From: an uncultured Novosphingobium sp.
Lineage (GTDB): Bacteria; Pseudomonadota; Alphaproteobacteria; Sphingomonadales; Sphingomonadaceae
Length of the DNA: 15,387 bases
Assembly (NCBI GenBank): GCA_937860195.1
Contig: CALMBN010000292.1
Coordinates: 1 to 15,387, forward strand
Reading direction: 5' to 3'
In this document: positions 9,756 to 15,223 of the stretch, piece by piece
Numbering within the stretch: position 1 is the stretch's first letter
Layout of the letters: each line of letters starts with the position of its first letter
Position numbers and translations under genes: made by a program
Notes under the pieces: generated by a model
What the model saw: only the letters and a program-made list of their open reading frames with translations
Databases searched by the model: none
What the model was told of the DNA's origin: nothing

Positions 9756-9802
9756 CCAACAAGGTTTCGCGCCGGCCCCTTGCGGCGCCAGCCCTTCGTT
9801 GG
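9756..9802 (-). other. Hairpin in the rimP leader
   Basis: On the rimP strand, CCAACGAAGG pairs with CCTTGTTGG around one bulged base, and an inner GCGCC/GGCGC stem can form above it. The foot of the hairpin is 28 bases before the GTG start, just upstream of the ribosome site. It could be a leader element controlling the nusA operon. I cannot match it to a known RNA family. Confidence 0.4.
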
Positions 9803-9871
9803 TTCACAATGTCGGGATGAGTGCGCAGTTAGGCGTGGGGCCGCCGAAAAGCAAGAGGGATTCCAGCGCCA

Positions 9872-9899
9872 TTGCATTATCGCCGTTCCGAGCCTATAT
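9872..9899 (+). promoter_or_regulatory. Candidate housekeeping promoter for csp-infA
   Basis: TTGCAT at 9872-9877, a 16-base spacer and CTATAT at 9894-9899 fit the alphaproteobacterial sigma-70 pattern (TTGAC-N16/17-CTATAT). Transcription would start near 9906 and leave a leader of about 120 bases before the cold-shock ATG. This is a pattern match only; no other convincing promoter was seen closer to the gene. Confidence 0.45.
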
Positions 9900-9911
9900 C
9901 AGCCGCGCTAA

Positions 9912-9954
9912 CGTCGCCTGCGACGGAACCTTTCGCCTTTCGGCCCTTCGTTCC
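9912..9954 (+). other. Two hairpins in the long leader of the cold-shock gene
   Basis: CGTCG-CCTG-CGACG (9912-9925) is a 5-bp stem with a 4-base loop. Immediately after it, GGAAC (9925-9929) pairs with GTTCC (9950-9954), enclosing a symmetric pyrimidine internal loop and an inner GCC-TTTC-GGC stem (9935-9944). Long structured leaders are characteristic of cspA-type mRNAs. The GTTCC strand could alternatively pair with the GGAAC of the ribosome site at 10016-10020. Confidence 0.4.
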
Positions 9955-10025
9955 CTATCTCGCCGCTATGCTCCTCCGGCACTTGGTCGGGGGGTCAATC
10001 TATAGTTTCGTGAAAGGAACTTCCT

Positions 10026-10232
10026 ATGCCGATCGGCACCGTAAAATTCTTCAATGCCGCCAAGGGTTATGGCTTTATCGCGCCTGAAGGCGGCGGCGGC
10101 GACGCTTTCGTCCACATCAGTGCCGTTGAACGCGCTGGCATGTCCACGCTCGATAAGGATCAGCGCGTCAAGTACGAGCTGGAAACCGACCAGCGCGGCA
10201 AGACCTCGGCAGTCCAAATCGAAGCGGCCTAA
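10026..10232 (+). CDS. Cold-shock protein (CspA family)
   Basis: The 68-residue single-domain OB-fold protein binds single-stranded RNA and DNA and acts as an RNA chaperone. RNP1 (KGYGFIAP) lies at residues 13-20 and RNP2 (DAFVHISAV) at 26-34, with aromatic residues F8, F9, Y15, F17, F28 and H30 in binding positions. AAGGA at 10014-10018 is a good ribosome site. The upstream region suggests a long structured leader, as in cold-inducible csp genes. infA follows after five bases, so cold-shock protein and IF-1 are co-expressed. Which csp paralogue this is cannot be assigned. Confidence 0.95.
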   Translation: MPIGTVKFFNAAKGYGFIAPEGGGGDAFVHISAVERAGMSTLDKDQRVKYELETDQRGKTSAVQIEAA

Positions 10233-10237
10233 CAGCC

Positions 10238-10504
10238 GTGGCCAAGGAGGAACTGCTTACCCTCGAAGGCCAGATCGATGAGATCCTGCCCGACGGCCGC
10301 TTTGGCGTGCTGCTGGAAAACGATCACCGGATCATCGCCTACACCGCCGGCAAGATGCGCAAGTTTCGCATCCGGTCGGTGGTGGGTGATCGGGTGCGCG
10401 TCGAAATGACTCCCTACGATCTCAGCAAGGGCCGCATCGTGTTTCGCGAGCGCGGCCCGGGCGGAGCTCCGCCGGGTCCGCAGAGCAGCAAGCGCCGACA
10501 CTAA
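10238..10504 (+). CDS. infA: Translation initiation factor IF-1 with C-terminal tail
   Basis: IF-1 binds the 30S A site during initiation. The 88-residue protein starts at a GTG (10238) and reads [21 protein letters not shown], then [17 protein letters not shown] and [21 protein letters not shown], the full OB fold of IF-1 (residues 1-70). A further 16-18 residues ([16 protein letters not shown]) extend beyond the usual ~72-residue length. No Shine-Dalgarno sequence precedes the GTG; only five bases separate it from the csp stop, so translation is probably coupled. The AAGGAGG at codons 3-5 simply encodes the conserved Lys-Glu-Glu. The tail raises the possibility of a second, specialised infA copy. 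Confidence 0.92.
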   Translation: MAKEELLTLEGQIDEILPDGRFGVLLENDHRIIAYTAGKMRKFRIRSVVGDRVRVEMTPYDLSKGRIVFRERGPGGAPPGPQSSKRRH

Positions 10505-10527
10505 ACCGTTCGATAAGGAGCGCGGCC

Positions 10528-10728
10528 GTGTTGTCAGAGAAGTTCTACATCGAACAGGCCGAAAGCTGCGCTCGTGCGGCCGAAGCTGCGCCGCTCGCCA
10601 ACCAGCGCGAGACCTTGCTTCGATCGCGTGCGGTCTGGCTGGGTCTCGCTGCGCGCGAACAATCAATCCAGACCGGCCGGGCCGAGCGTGACCGGGCCCG
10701 TATCGAGGAACAATTCAATGTCCAGTGA
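10528..10728 (+). CDS. Small conserved-looking helical protein of unknown function
   Basis: The gene starts at a GTG (10528) with AAGGAG at 10515-10520, 24 bases after infA, and encodes 66 residues. The product is charged, predicted to be almost fully alpha-helical (FYIEQAESCARAAEAAPLANQRETLLRSRAVWLGLA), with one cysteine and no membrane segment or signal. Short proteins of this pattern (E-C-A-x-A-A-x-A-P followed by a W-rich helix) occur in alphaproteobacteria as hypothetical proteins; I cannot name a family. It overlaps the next gene by 11 bases and is clearly part of the csp-infA unit. Confidence 0.75.
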   Translation: MLSEKFYIEQAESCARAAEAAPLANQRETLLRSRAVWLGLAAREQSIQTGRAERDRARIEEQFNVQ

Positions 10729-10927
10729 TGTGCCCCGCCCGTTTCTGATCCAGAAAGACGCCGAAGGCTCGTGGCGGCTGACCGTGCGCGATGTGCGCTA
10801 TAACTCGCAAGGCTATCCGATTGTCACGTCGGTGATGCAGGACACTGTGTTCCTGACCTCAGCCGCAGCCAAGAACTTCGCCCGGACCAATTTCGATGCC
10901 AAGGCCGGGCAATACGCCACCAAATAA
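10718..10927 (+). CDS. Small hypothetical protein following infA cluster
   Basis: The ATG at 10718 is preceded by GAGGAA at 10705-10710 (seven-base spacing) and opens a 69-residue protein. An open frame exists upstream to 10574 but lies inside the previous gene in another phase, so the later ATG is chosen. The product (FLIQKDAEGSWRLTVRDVRYNSQGY...) looks like a compact soluble beta-rich domain without signal, membrane helix or cysteine. No family is recognised. It is the last gene of the csp-infA group; the convergent exported-protein gene ends two bases after it, so no terminator hairpin fits between them. Confidence 0.75.
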   Translation: MSSDVPRPFLIQKDAEGSWRLTVRDVRYNSQGYPIVTSVMQDTVFLTSAAAKNFARTNFDAKAGQYATK

Positions 10928-10929
10928 GG

Positions 10930-11772
10930 TCAGTTGTCGGGATAATCCTTCAGCACCTGCTTGAACACGACTTTGCCCTTGTTGACCTCCCACAGATCCT
11001 TGCTGCCGTCGATAATCACGAACAGCTTCACCGGCGTGTTATAGCTGACGAAGACGTGAATTTCGGTCGGCTGCGGATCGAGCATGTGCGTCACACCGAA
11101 TCCCGAGGCATTTTTGGGCACGGCCTTTACATCGACATTGACGCAGCCCTTGGTGAAGGCCCGGCTGGACAGCAGTTTGCCGTCCGGGCCGAACACATAG
11201 CGATAATGTCCGCCGGCTGGAAACACTCCGGTTTCAACGCCTGAGCTCATCACATAGACCGGGATCGTGCCATCGGCGCGCGGCGGCAAGACCACGGTAT
11301 TCATGTTACCGCTGGTGCATGCGAATGCTTTCTGCTCCATCGCCGCGTCAATGCCATTTTTGCGGACATCGATCAGCCTCAGCGCGAGCGGAGAAAGCGC
11401 CGGATTGTCTTTCGGCTTGAGAAATCCACCGCGCTTGACCTTGCTTCCCGCCACCCAATAGCGGGCCATGGCGACAAAATCGGCTCCGTTCCTGGCGAAA
11501 TAGGTTACAAGCAGCATTCCGCCCTCGCCCGGTTCGACGACGTAGCCGGCAAAGCCTTCTTGCTGGGCTCGTTCCAAAGTCAGCCTGCGTTTCTTGAGGT
11601 CGATCATGAACCGGTCGGTCGAATGCCAGGCCGCCTGATCGTAGGTATATATCTCTGCCCCGCGTACCTCTGCTTGCTTGGCCGCAGCGACCTGGCTCTC
11701 GGTCGGATCGGCGGATGCAGGAAGCGCCACCAATGCAGCCGCAGCGGCCAGCAGCAAGGTCGGGAATTTCAT
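10930..11772 (-). CDS. Exported protein of unknown function
   Basis: The start was placed at the ATG at 11772; the TTG just before it is a weaker choice. The 280-residue product has a clear Sec signal peptide (MKFPTLLLAAAAALVALPASA, cleavage after about residue 21). The mature part has no further membrane helix and two cysteines (C152 in FACTSGN, C210 in TKGCVNVD), which could form a disulfide in the periplasm. Segments such as GGHYRYVFGPDGKLLSSRAF and TEIHVFVSYNTPVKLFVI suggest a beta-rich fold. I recognise no catalytic motif or named family. A purine-rich GAGAGAGG about eight bases upstream is an acceptable ribosome site. A hairpin lies just upstream of it. Confidence 0.85.
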   Translation of the reverse strand: MKFPTLLLAAAAALVALPASADPTESQVAAAKQAEVRGAEIYTYDQAAWHSTDRFMIDLKKRRLTLERAQQEGFAGYVVEPGEGGMLLVTYFARNGADFVAMARYWVAGSKVKRGGFLKPKDNPALSPLALRLIDVRKNGIDAAMEQKAFACTSGNMNTVVLPPRADGTIPVYVMSSGVETGVFPAGGHYRYVFGPDGKLLSSRAFTKGCVNVDVKAVPKNASGFGVTHMLDPQPTEIHVFVSYNTPVKLFVIIDGSKDLWEVNKGKVVFKQVLKDYPDN

Positions 11773-11789
11773 CAAGCGCCTCTCTCAAA

Positions 11790-11821
11790 CCGGTTGTCTG
11801 GATCTGGGAAACAGAAACCGG
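11790..11821. repeat. Inverted repeat upstream of the exported-protein gene
   Basis: CCGGTTGTCTG and CAGAAACCGG pair with one bulged base around an 11-base loop. The repeat begins 18 bases before the minus-strand ATG at 11772 and lies in the divergent gap with the membrane-protein gene. It may be an operator or a leader hairpin. No -35/-10 pair was convincing nearby. Confidence 0.4.
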
Positions 11822-11867
11822 GGCGGACGGCAAGTCAAGCTGCCTTGTCTAAACACTCTTTCCAAGC

Positions 11868-12362
11868 ATGGTGGATTGCGGCAGTATCGCTCACATGATT
11901 GACGAGCGACGCACTGCGATCCAACTTATTTTTGTTACCGTCTGGATCGCTGCAGTGGTTGTCACGTCGGCCTGGGGGGCGAGCTTTTCCGCAAGCAAGG
12001 GCACCCTGATCCTTACCGCCGCTCCGCTTTCGCTGGTGCCGATCTTGGGCCTGCATTTTCTCCGCGACAACGAAGCAAGGGCTGGCTGGGTGGTGATAAC
12101 GGCTTGGCTTGGAGCAACCTATGCGGGCGGCGGCGAACCGCTCGAACTGGCAGTTTTTGCGGTGATTGTGGCCCTCGGCCTGGTTGGCTATTTTCGCTCT
12201 GCCTGGTACTTTCCAGTGGCCTGGCTGGGCCATATCGTCTGGGATTTCGTGCCGCGCGAATTATCGCCGATGCTGGCTGATCTGCCCACTGCCTGCATGA
12301 TTTTTGACGGGATTATTGGCCTCTACCTGATAGCCATGGCACGTCGTCGCTGGGTTGCCTAA
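11868..12362 (+). CDS. Small multi-pass membrane protein (DUF6010-like)
   Basis: The 164-residue reading begins at the ATG at 11868; an in-frame ATG at 11895 (155 residues, MIDERRTAIQLIF...) is an equally plausible start, as neither has a strong ribosome site. About five hydrophobic helices are visible. The later part, GYFRSAWYFPVAWLGHIVWDFV followed by ACMIFDGIIGLYLI, resembles from memory the DUF6010 family pattern of an H-x-x-W-D in a membrane helix and a late C-x-x-x-D; I could not check this. The function is unknown. Its stop overlaps the pspF stop by three bases in a convergent arrangement. Confidence 0.75.
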   Translation: MVDCGSIAHMIDERRTAIQLIFVTVWIAAVVVTSAWGASFSASKGTLILTAAPLSLVPILGLHFLRDNEARAGWVVITAWLGATYAGGGEPLELAVFAVIVALGLVGYFRSAWYFPVAWLGHIVWDFVPRELSPMLADLPTACMIFDGIIGLYLIAMARRRWVA

Positions 12363-13384
12363 CCCCGCTCCCCCAATCCGTGCTTCTTCATCGCGTGGCG
12401 CAGCTGGTCATAGCTGAGGCCAAGCGCCTTGGCGGTCTGACGCTGGTTGTAGCGGTGGCGACCAAGCGCCTGTTCGACAATCGCCTTTTCGTGGGCATCC
12501 ACAGCGGCCTTGAGGTCGGTCACCTGATCAAGCGTCACCCCGGCTGACGGTTGCGGCGATGCCGCTGGGGATGCCGGATCACCCGCCACCTTGGGCATCG
12601 GTGACGGCTTCCAAGGGCTGTCGAACGGATCGAACACGACGTGGCCAACCGGCTGCTCCCAGTTGTCCCAGCGATAAACCGCGCGCTCGATAACGTTGCG
12701 CAGCTCGCGGACGTTGCCGGGCCATTGATAGTCATGCAGCGCGGCCATTGCGTGGTCGGAAAACCCGGGCCACGAATCCCACCGCAATTCAGCCGCCATC
12801 CGCCGTCCGAAATAGTCTGACAGCACTTCGATATCCCCGTCGCGAACGCGCAGCGGTGGCAGCGTGATGACTTCGAAGCAGAGCCGATCGAGCAGGTCGG
12901 GGCGGAACCGGCCTTCCTCGGCCAGCCTCGGCAAATCCTCGTTGGTGGCGGCGACGATCCGGACATCGACCCTGATCGGGCGCGACGAGCCGATCCGGGT
13001 CACCTCGCCATATTCGACCGCCCTAAGCAGCCGTTCCTGCGCGCCCATCGACAGTGTCGCCAGTTCGTCGAGAAAAAGCGTGCCTTTGTCGGCTTCCTCA
13101 AACCGGCCGGCCCGGGCTTTGGTAGCACCGGTGAACGCACCCTGCTCATGACCAAACAGCTCCGCCTCGATCAGCGTTTCCGGCAAAGCCGCGCAATTGA
13201 GCGTGACCAGCGGCTCGGCCCAGCGTTGCGAGAGCTGATGAAGCCGTTCCGCGATCAGTTCCTTGCCGGTGCCGCGTTCGCCGATCACCAGCACCGGGCG
13301 GCCCATCGGCGCAGCGCGGCTGGCGCGTTCGACCGAGTCCAGAAAGGCTCCCGATTGACCAACGAACTGCGTGTTTCGTTCCAT
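12359..13384 (-). CDS. pspF: Psp operon transcriptional activator PspF
   Basis: PspF is the enhancer-binding AAA+ activator that drives sigma-54 transcription of the phage-shock operon and is held inactive by PspA. The start chosen (ATG 13384) gives 341 residues aligning with the E. coli N-terminus and no receiver domain; upstream in-frame codons to 13513 would run into the psp promoter. Walker A GERGTGKE lies at 35-42, the sigma-54-contacting GAFTGA loop at 82-87, Walker B TLFLDE at 102-107 and sensor I ATNED at 146-150. After a Pro/Ser-rich linker, a Fis-type helix-turn-helix ends the protein (NQRQTAKALGLSYDQLRHAMKKHGL). It is divergent from the psp genes it should control. Confidence 0.95.
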   Translation of the reverse strand: MERNTQFVGQSGAFLDSVERASRAAPMGRPVLVIGERGTGKELIAERLHQLSQRWAEPLVTLNCAALPETLIEAELFGHEQGAFTGATKARAGRFEEADKGTLFLDELATLSMGAQERLLRAVEYGEVTRIGSSRPIRVDVRIVAATNEDLPRLAEEGRFRPDLLDRLCFEVITLPPLRVRDGDIEVLSDYFGRRMAAELRWDSWPGFSDHAMAALHDYQWPGNVRELRNVIERAVYRWDNWEQPVGHVVFDPFDSPWKPSPMPKVAGDPASPAASPQPSAGVTLDQVTDLKAAVDAHEKAIVEQALGRHRYNQRQTAKALGLSYDQLRHAMKKHGLGERG

Positions 13385-13390
13385 CCCCAA

Positions 13391-13420
13391 TATGTAGCGA
13401 AAATTCCCAACTTCGCGCAA
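13391..13420 (-). promoter_or_regulatory. Possible pspF promoter overlapping the enhancer repeats
   Basis: On the minus strand TTGCGC (13420-13415), an 18-base spacer and TACATA (13396-13391) could form a sigma-70 promoter whose start would fall at about the pspF ATG. One TTCCCA repeat lies in the spacer and the other just upstream of the -35, which would let PspF repress itself. The hexamers are weak, so the call is tentative. Confidence 0.3.
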
Positions 13421-13429
13421 GAGTTCCCA
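13404..13429 (+). promoter_or_regulatory. Candidate PspF enhancer (two TTCCCA repeats)
   Basis: TTCCCA occurs at 13404-13409 and again at 13424-13429, a 20-base period or about two helical turns. The pair lies about 107 to 82 bases before the predicted sigma-54 start site. E. coli PspF sites occupy a similar position. Identity as the PspF site is inferred from position and spacing only. Confidence 0.4.
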
Positions 13430-13459
13430 CATGTCGTTCGTCGAATGGGTAGCTGGACC

Positions 13460-13471
13460 GCGCAATTGCGC
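13460..13471. repeat. Perfect 12-bp palindrome upstream of the psp promoter
   Basis: GCGCAATTGCGC is a perfect palindrome lying 12 bases before the sigma-54 element. It is too close to the promoter for a typical enhancer and may be a repressor or accessory-protein site, or chance. Confidence 0.35.
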
Positions 13472-13483
13472 CGCTTTGTGCGT

Positions 13484-13500
13484 TTGGCACGCACCTTGCT
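13484..13500 (+). promoter_or_regulatory. Sigma-54 (RpoN) promoter of the psp operon
   Basis: TTGGCACGCACCTTGCT matches the sigma-54 consensus YTGGCACG-N4-TTGCW at every fixed position, with GG at 13486-13487 and GC at 13498-13499 (correct 12-base offset). Transcription should start near 13511, leaving a 28-base leader before the first small gene. Position between divergent pspF and pspA makes regulation by PspF the obvious reading. Confidence 0.9.
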
Positions 13501-13538
13501 GAATGGTGAACAAACCAACTCACTGAGCGAGGAACACC

Positions 13539-13697
13539 ATGTTCACGTCGATCATCACCAAAGCCAGCAAGCTCGACCGGGCGATCATTCTGTCGGTCGC
13601 AGCGATGCTTTCCTTCAACCTTCTCGTGCTGGCCAATCAGCTCCAGGTTTCGCCGCAAGTTGCCCAGTCACAGGGCACTTCGGCGCAGCTGGCTTGA
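13539..13697 (+). CDS. 52-residue single-span membrane protein, first gene of the psp operon
   Basis: This is the first gene after the sigma-54 promoter. It starts at the ATG at 13539 with an AGGA ribosome site at 13530-13533 and stops at 13697. The basic N-terminus (MFTSIITKASKLDRA) is followed by one hydrophobic helix (about residues 15-32, IILSVAAMLSFNLLVLA) and a polar Gln/Ser-rich tail of 20 residues, probably periplasmic. It is not PspB, PspC, PspD or PspG by any pattern I know. Its position, ribosome site and composition argue for a genuine phage-shock component, perhaps a membrane sensor or PspA anchor; that role is inference. Confidence 0.7.
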   Translation: MFTSIITKASKLDRAIILSVAAMLSFNLLVLANQLQVSPQVAQSQGTSAQLA

Positions 13698-13718
13698 TCA
13701 GCGCTGTGACCCGCAAGA

Positions 13719-13936
13719 TGGGACATGACCCCTTTTCCCCGCTTGGGCCGGAATCCCAGGCAACCCCCGATGGCGGCTCCCAGTCCCCCCGCCGCCAGGG
13801 TATTCCGGCCCAGACCGATCCCAAGTTCGACCTGGGCCCAATCGGAGCGCGCACCTCGCGGTTCGAGGCCGAGGTTGAACGCATTCGCCGCACGCCGACC
13901 CCGACGCTTTCCTCTAACTCCACCGGAGTACCCTGG
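13719..13936 (+). other. Coding-like stretch in frame with pspA (possible N-terminal extension)
   Basis: From the ATG at 13719 the pspA frame is open for 73 codons before the canonical pspA start. Third codon positions are mostly G or C, as in the real genes here, and the other two plus frames do not give a better ORF. The translated segment is Pro/Ser/Gln-rich and ends with a charged helix-like part (SRFEAEVERIRRTPTPTL). There is no good ribosome site at 13719. It is either an unusual extension of PspA, the remnant of a small gene fused in frame, or a chance open frame. Confidence 0.35.
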
Positions 13937-14623
13937 ATGGGCATTTTCAGCCGCACCCGTGACATCATCGCTGCCAATTTCACCGACTTGCTCGACAAGG
14001 CCGATGATCCCGAAAAGATGATCCGGATGATCATCTTCGAGATGGAGGAAACGCTGGTTGAAGTGCGCGCCTCTGCGGCCCGGACGATTGCGGACCAGAA
14101 AGAGATGCACCGCCACACCGTAAAGCTCGACGGACTCCAGGCCGATTGGGCCGACAAGGCCCAGCTGGCACTGAGCAAGGACCGCGAGGACCTTGCCCGC
14201 GCGGCGCTGGTCGAGCGCAAGAAAGCAGCCGATATGGCCGATCAGCTGAAGGCTGAGATCACCGTGCTCGACGATGCCTTGCGGGCCTATGAACTCGATA
14301 TCGAAAAGCTCCAGAACCGGCTGCGCGAAGCCCGGGCCCGCCAGGGATCGATCGTCGCCCGGCTTGAAAGCGCTGAAAACCGCGTCAAGCTGCGCACGCT
14401 GCTGGCCAGCGAGCGGGTTGATGAGGCGATGGCCCGGTTTGACCAGCTGGAACGCCGGGTCGACTACGCCGAAGGCCGCGCCGATGCACTATCCCTCGCC
14501 GATGGCCGCGCTCAGCCGAGTCTGGCCGACGAGATCAACGCCCTCGCCGGTGCCGACAAGATCGACGAAGAGCTCGAAGAAATGAAGCGCGCCCTCAAGG
14601 GCGACACCGGACAGGAGGGCTGA
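13937..14623 (+). CDS. pspA: Phage shock protein A
   Basis: PspA is a peripheral inner-membrane protein of the ESCRT-III-like PspA/Vipp1 family. It inhibits PspF at rest and oligomerises on stressed membranes to keep the proton gradient. The 228 residues from the ATG at 13937 align with E. coli PspA throughout. The amphipathic N-terminus MGIFSRTRDIIAANFTDLLDKADDP comes first, then IFEMEETLVEVRASAARTIADQKEM. The coiled coil contains AQLALSKDREDLARAALVERKKAADMADQLKAE and EARARQGSIVARL, and ASERVDEAMARFDQLERRVDYAEGRA follows. GGAG at 13924-13927 is a workable ribosome site. The frame stays open upstream for at least 73 codons. Confidence 0.96.
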   Translation: MGIFSRTRDIIAANFTDLLDKADDPEKMIRMIIFEMEETLVEVRASAARTIADQKEMHRHTVKLDGLQADWADKAQLALSKDREDLARAALVERKKAADMADQLKAEITVLDDALRAYELDIEKLQNRLREARARQGSIVARLESAENRVKLRTLLASERVDEAMARFDQLERRVDYAEGRADALSLADGRAQPSLADEINALAGADKIDEELEEMKRALKGDTGQEG

Positions 14624-14627
14624 AGCC

Positions 14628-14918
14628 GTGTTTCCAGTCGAACTTATTCTCGTGCCGGTGATCGTGATCGGCCTGCCTTGGCTGGTCCTCCACTACATCA
14701 CCAAATGGAAGACCGCGCCGACCCTGACCAACGACGACGAAACGCTGCTGGATGACCTCTATCAGCTCGCCCGGCGGCTTGAGGACCGGGTTGAAACAGT
14801 CGAGCGGCTGGTTGCGGTTGACCATCCCGATTTCCGCCGCCAGCAGCAGCTGACCGACGGATCGTCGATGGCTCCGCTGGCCGAACTGCGCGAAGCTGCA
14901 AAACTGCGGAGCCGCTAG
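14628..14918 (+). CDS. pspB: Phage shock protein B
   Basis: PspB is a small inner-membrane protein that works with PspC to relieve PspA inhibition of PspF. The gene starts at a GTG (14628), with AGGAGG at 14613-14618 inside the end of pspA, and encodes 96 residues. One membrane helix (about 3-24, VELILVPVIVIGLPWLVLHYI) is followed by a cytoplasmic coiled coil, DLYQLARRLEDRVETVERLVAVDHPDFRR, which matches the family's terminal leucine-zipper-like pattern. It is about 20 residues longer than the E. coli protein, with an extra C-terminal segment. The stop TAG shares its last base with the GTG of the next gene. Confidence 0.88.
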   Translation: MFPVELILVPVIVIGLPWLVLHYITKWKTAPTLTNDDETLLDDLYQLARRLEDRVETVERLVAVDHPDFRRQQQLTDGSSMAPLAELREAAKLRSR

Positions 14919-15223
14919 TGAAAAGGGAGCGACGCACATTCTACCGCGACAAGTTCAACGGCAAATTGATGGGGGTCTGCGCGGGTCTGGGTGACTATTT
15001 CAATCTTGATCCTCTGTGGTTCAGACTTGGATTTATCATCCTGTTTATTATCGGAAATGCCCTAATTTTCGTACTCTATTTTGCAATCGTGCTGCTGACC
15101 AAAAAGAAGCCTCCACATATGTATACGGACAGCCTTAGCCGGACTTTTGCAGAACCATATGTTGCACCACCAGCCGGCGATCTGATCAGCCCGGCATCCA
15201 GGAAGAGGATTGACCATGAGTAG
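14918..15223 (+). CDS. pspC: PspC-domain protein, first of two tandem copies
   Basis: The gene starts at the GTG at 14918, overlapping the pspB stop by one base, with GGAG at 14908-14911. The 101-residue protein has the PspC domain pattern: FYRDKFNGKLMGVCAGLGDYFNLDPLWFRLGF at residues 8-39, then a hydrophobic span to about 60 (IILFIIGNALIFVLYFAIVLL) and a basic KKK stop. A polar tail of about 40 residues follows. PspC is the membrane partner of PspB. The stretch from about 15000 to 15150 is visibly less GC-rich than its neighbours, which hints at transfer or relaxed selection. It overlaps the second copy by eight bases. Confidence 0.88.
   Translation: MKRERRTFYRDKFNGKLMGVCAGLGDYFNLDPLWFRLGFIILFIIGNALIFVLYFAIVLLTKKKPPHMYTDSLSRTFAEPYVAPPAGDLISPASRKRIDHE

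Noticed and set aside
9728..9877. Fifty-residue N-terminal extension of RimP to the ATG at 9877
   Set aside because: The extra part has no RimP similarity, covers a leader hairpin, and the GTG at 9727 has a GGAG site and the correct family N-terminus.
10244..10250. AAGGAGG inside infA as ribosome site for a hidden start
   Set aside because: It encodes the conserved Lys-Glu-Glu of IF-1, and no ATG, GTG or TTG lies at suitable distance downstream in any useful frame.
11835..12233. Minus-strand 132-codon frame opposite the DUF6010-like gene
   Set aside because: The plus strand encodes clear membrane helices, whereas the minus frame is Lys/Gln/His-rich with no recognisable pattern.
13385..13513. 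Forty-three-residue N-terminal extension of PspF
   Set aside because: It would run through the candidate enhancer and sigma-54 promoter, while the ATG at 13384 matches the known PspF start.
13148..13936. PspA frame extended back to 13148 across pspF and the psp promoter
   Set aside because: Before about 13694 the frame overlaps pspF, the sigma-54 promoter and the small membrane gene in another phase; only the last ~73 codons are worth considering.
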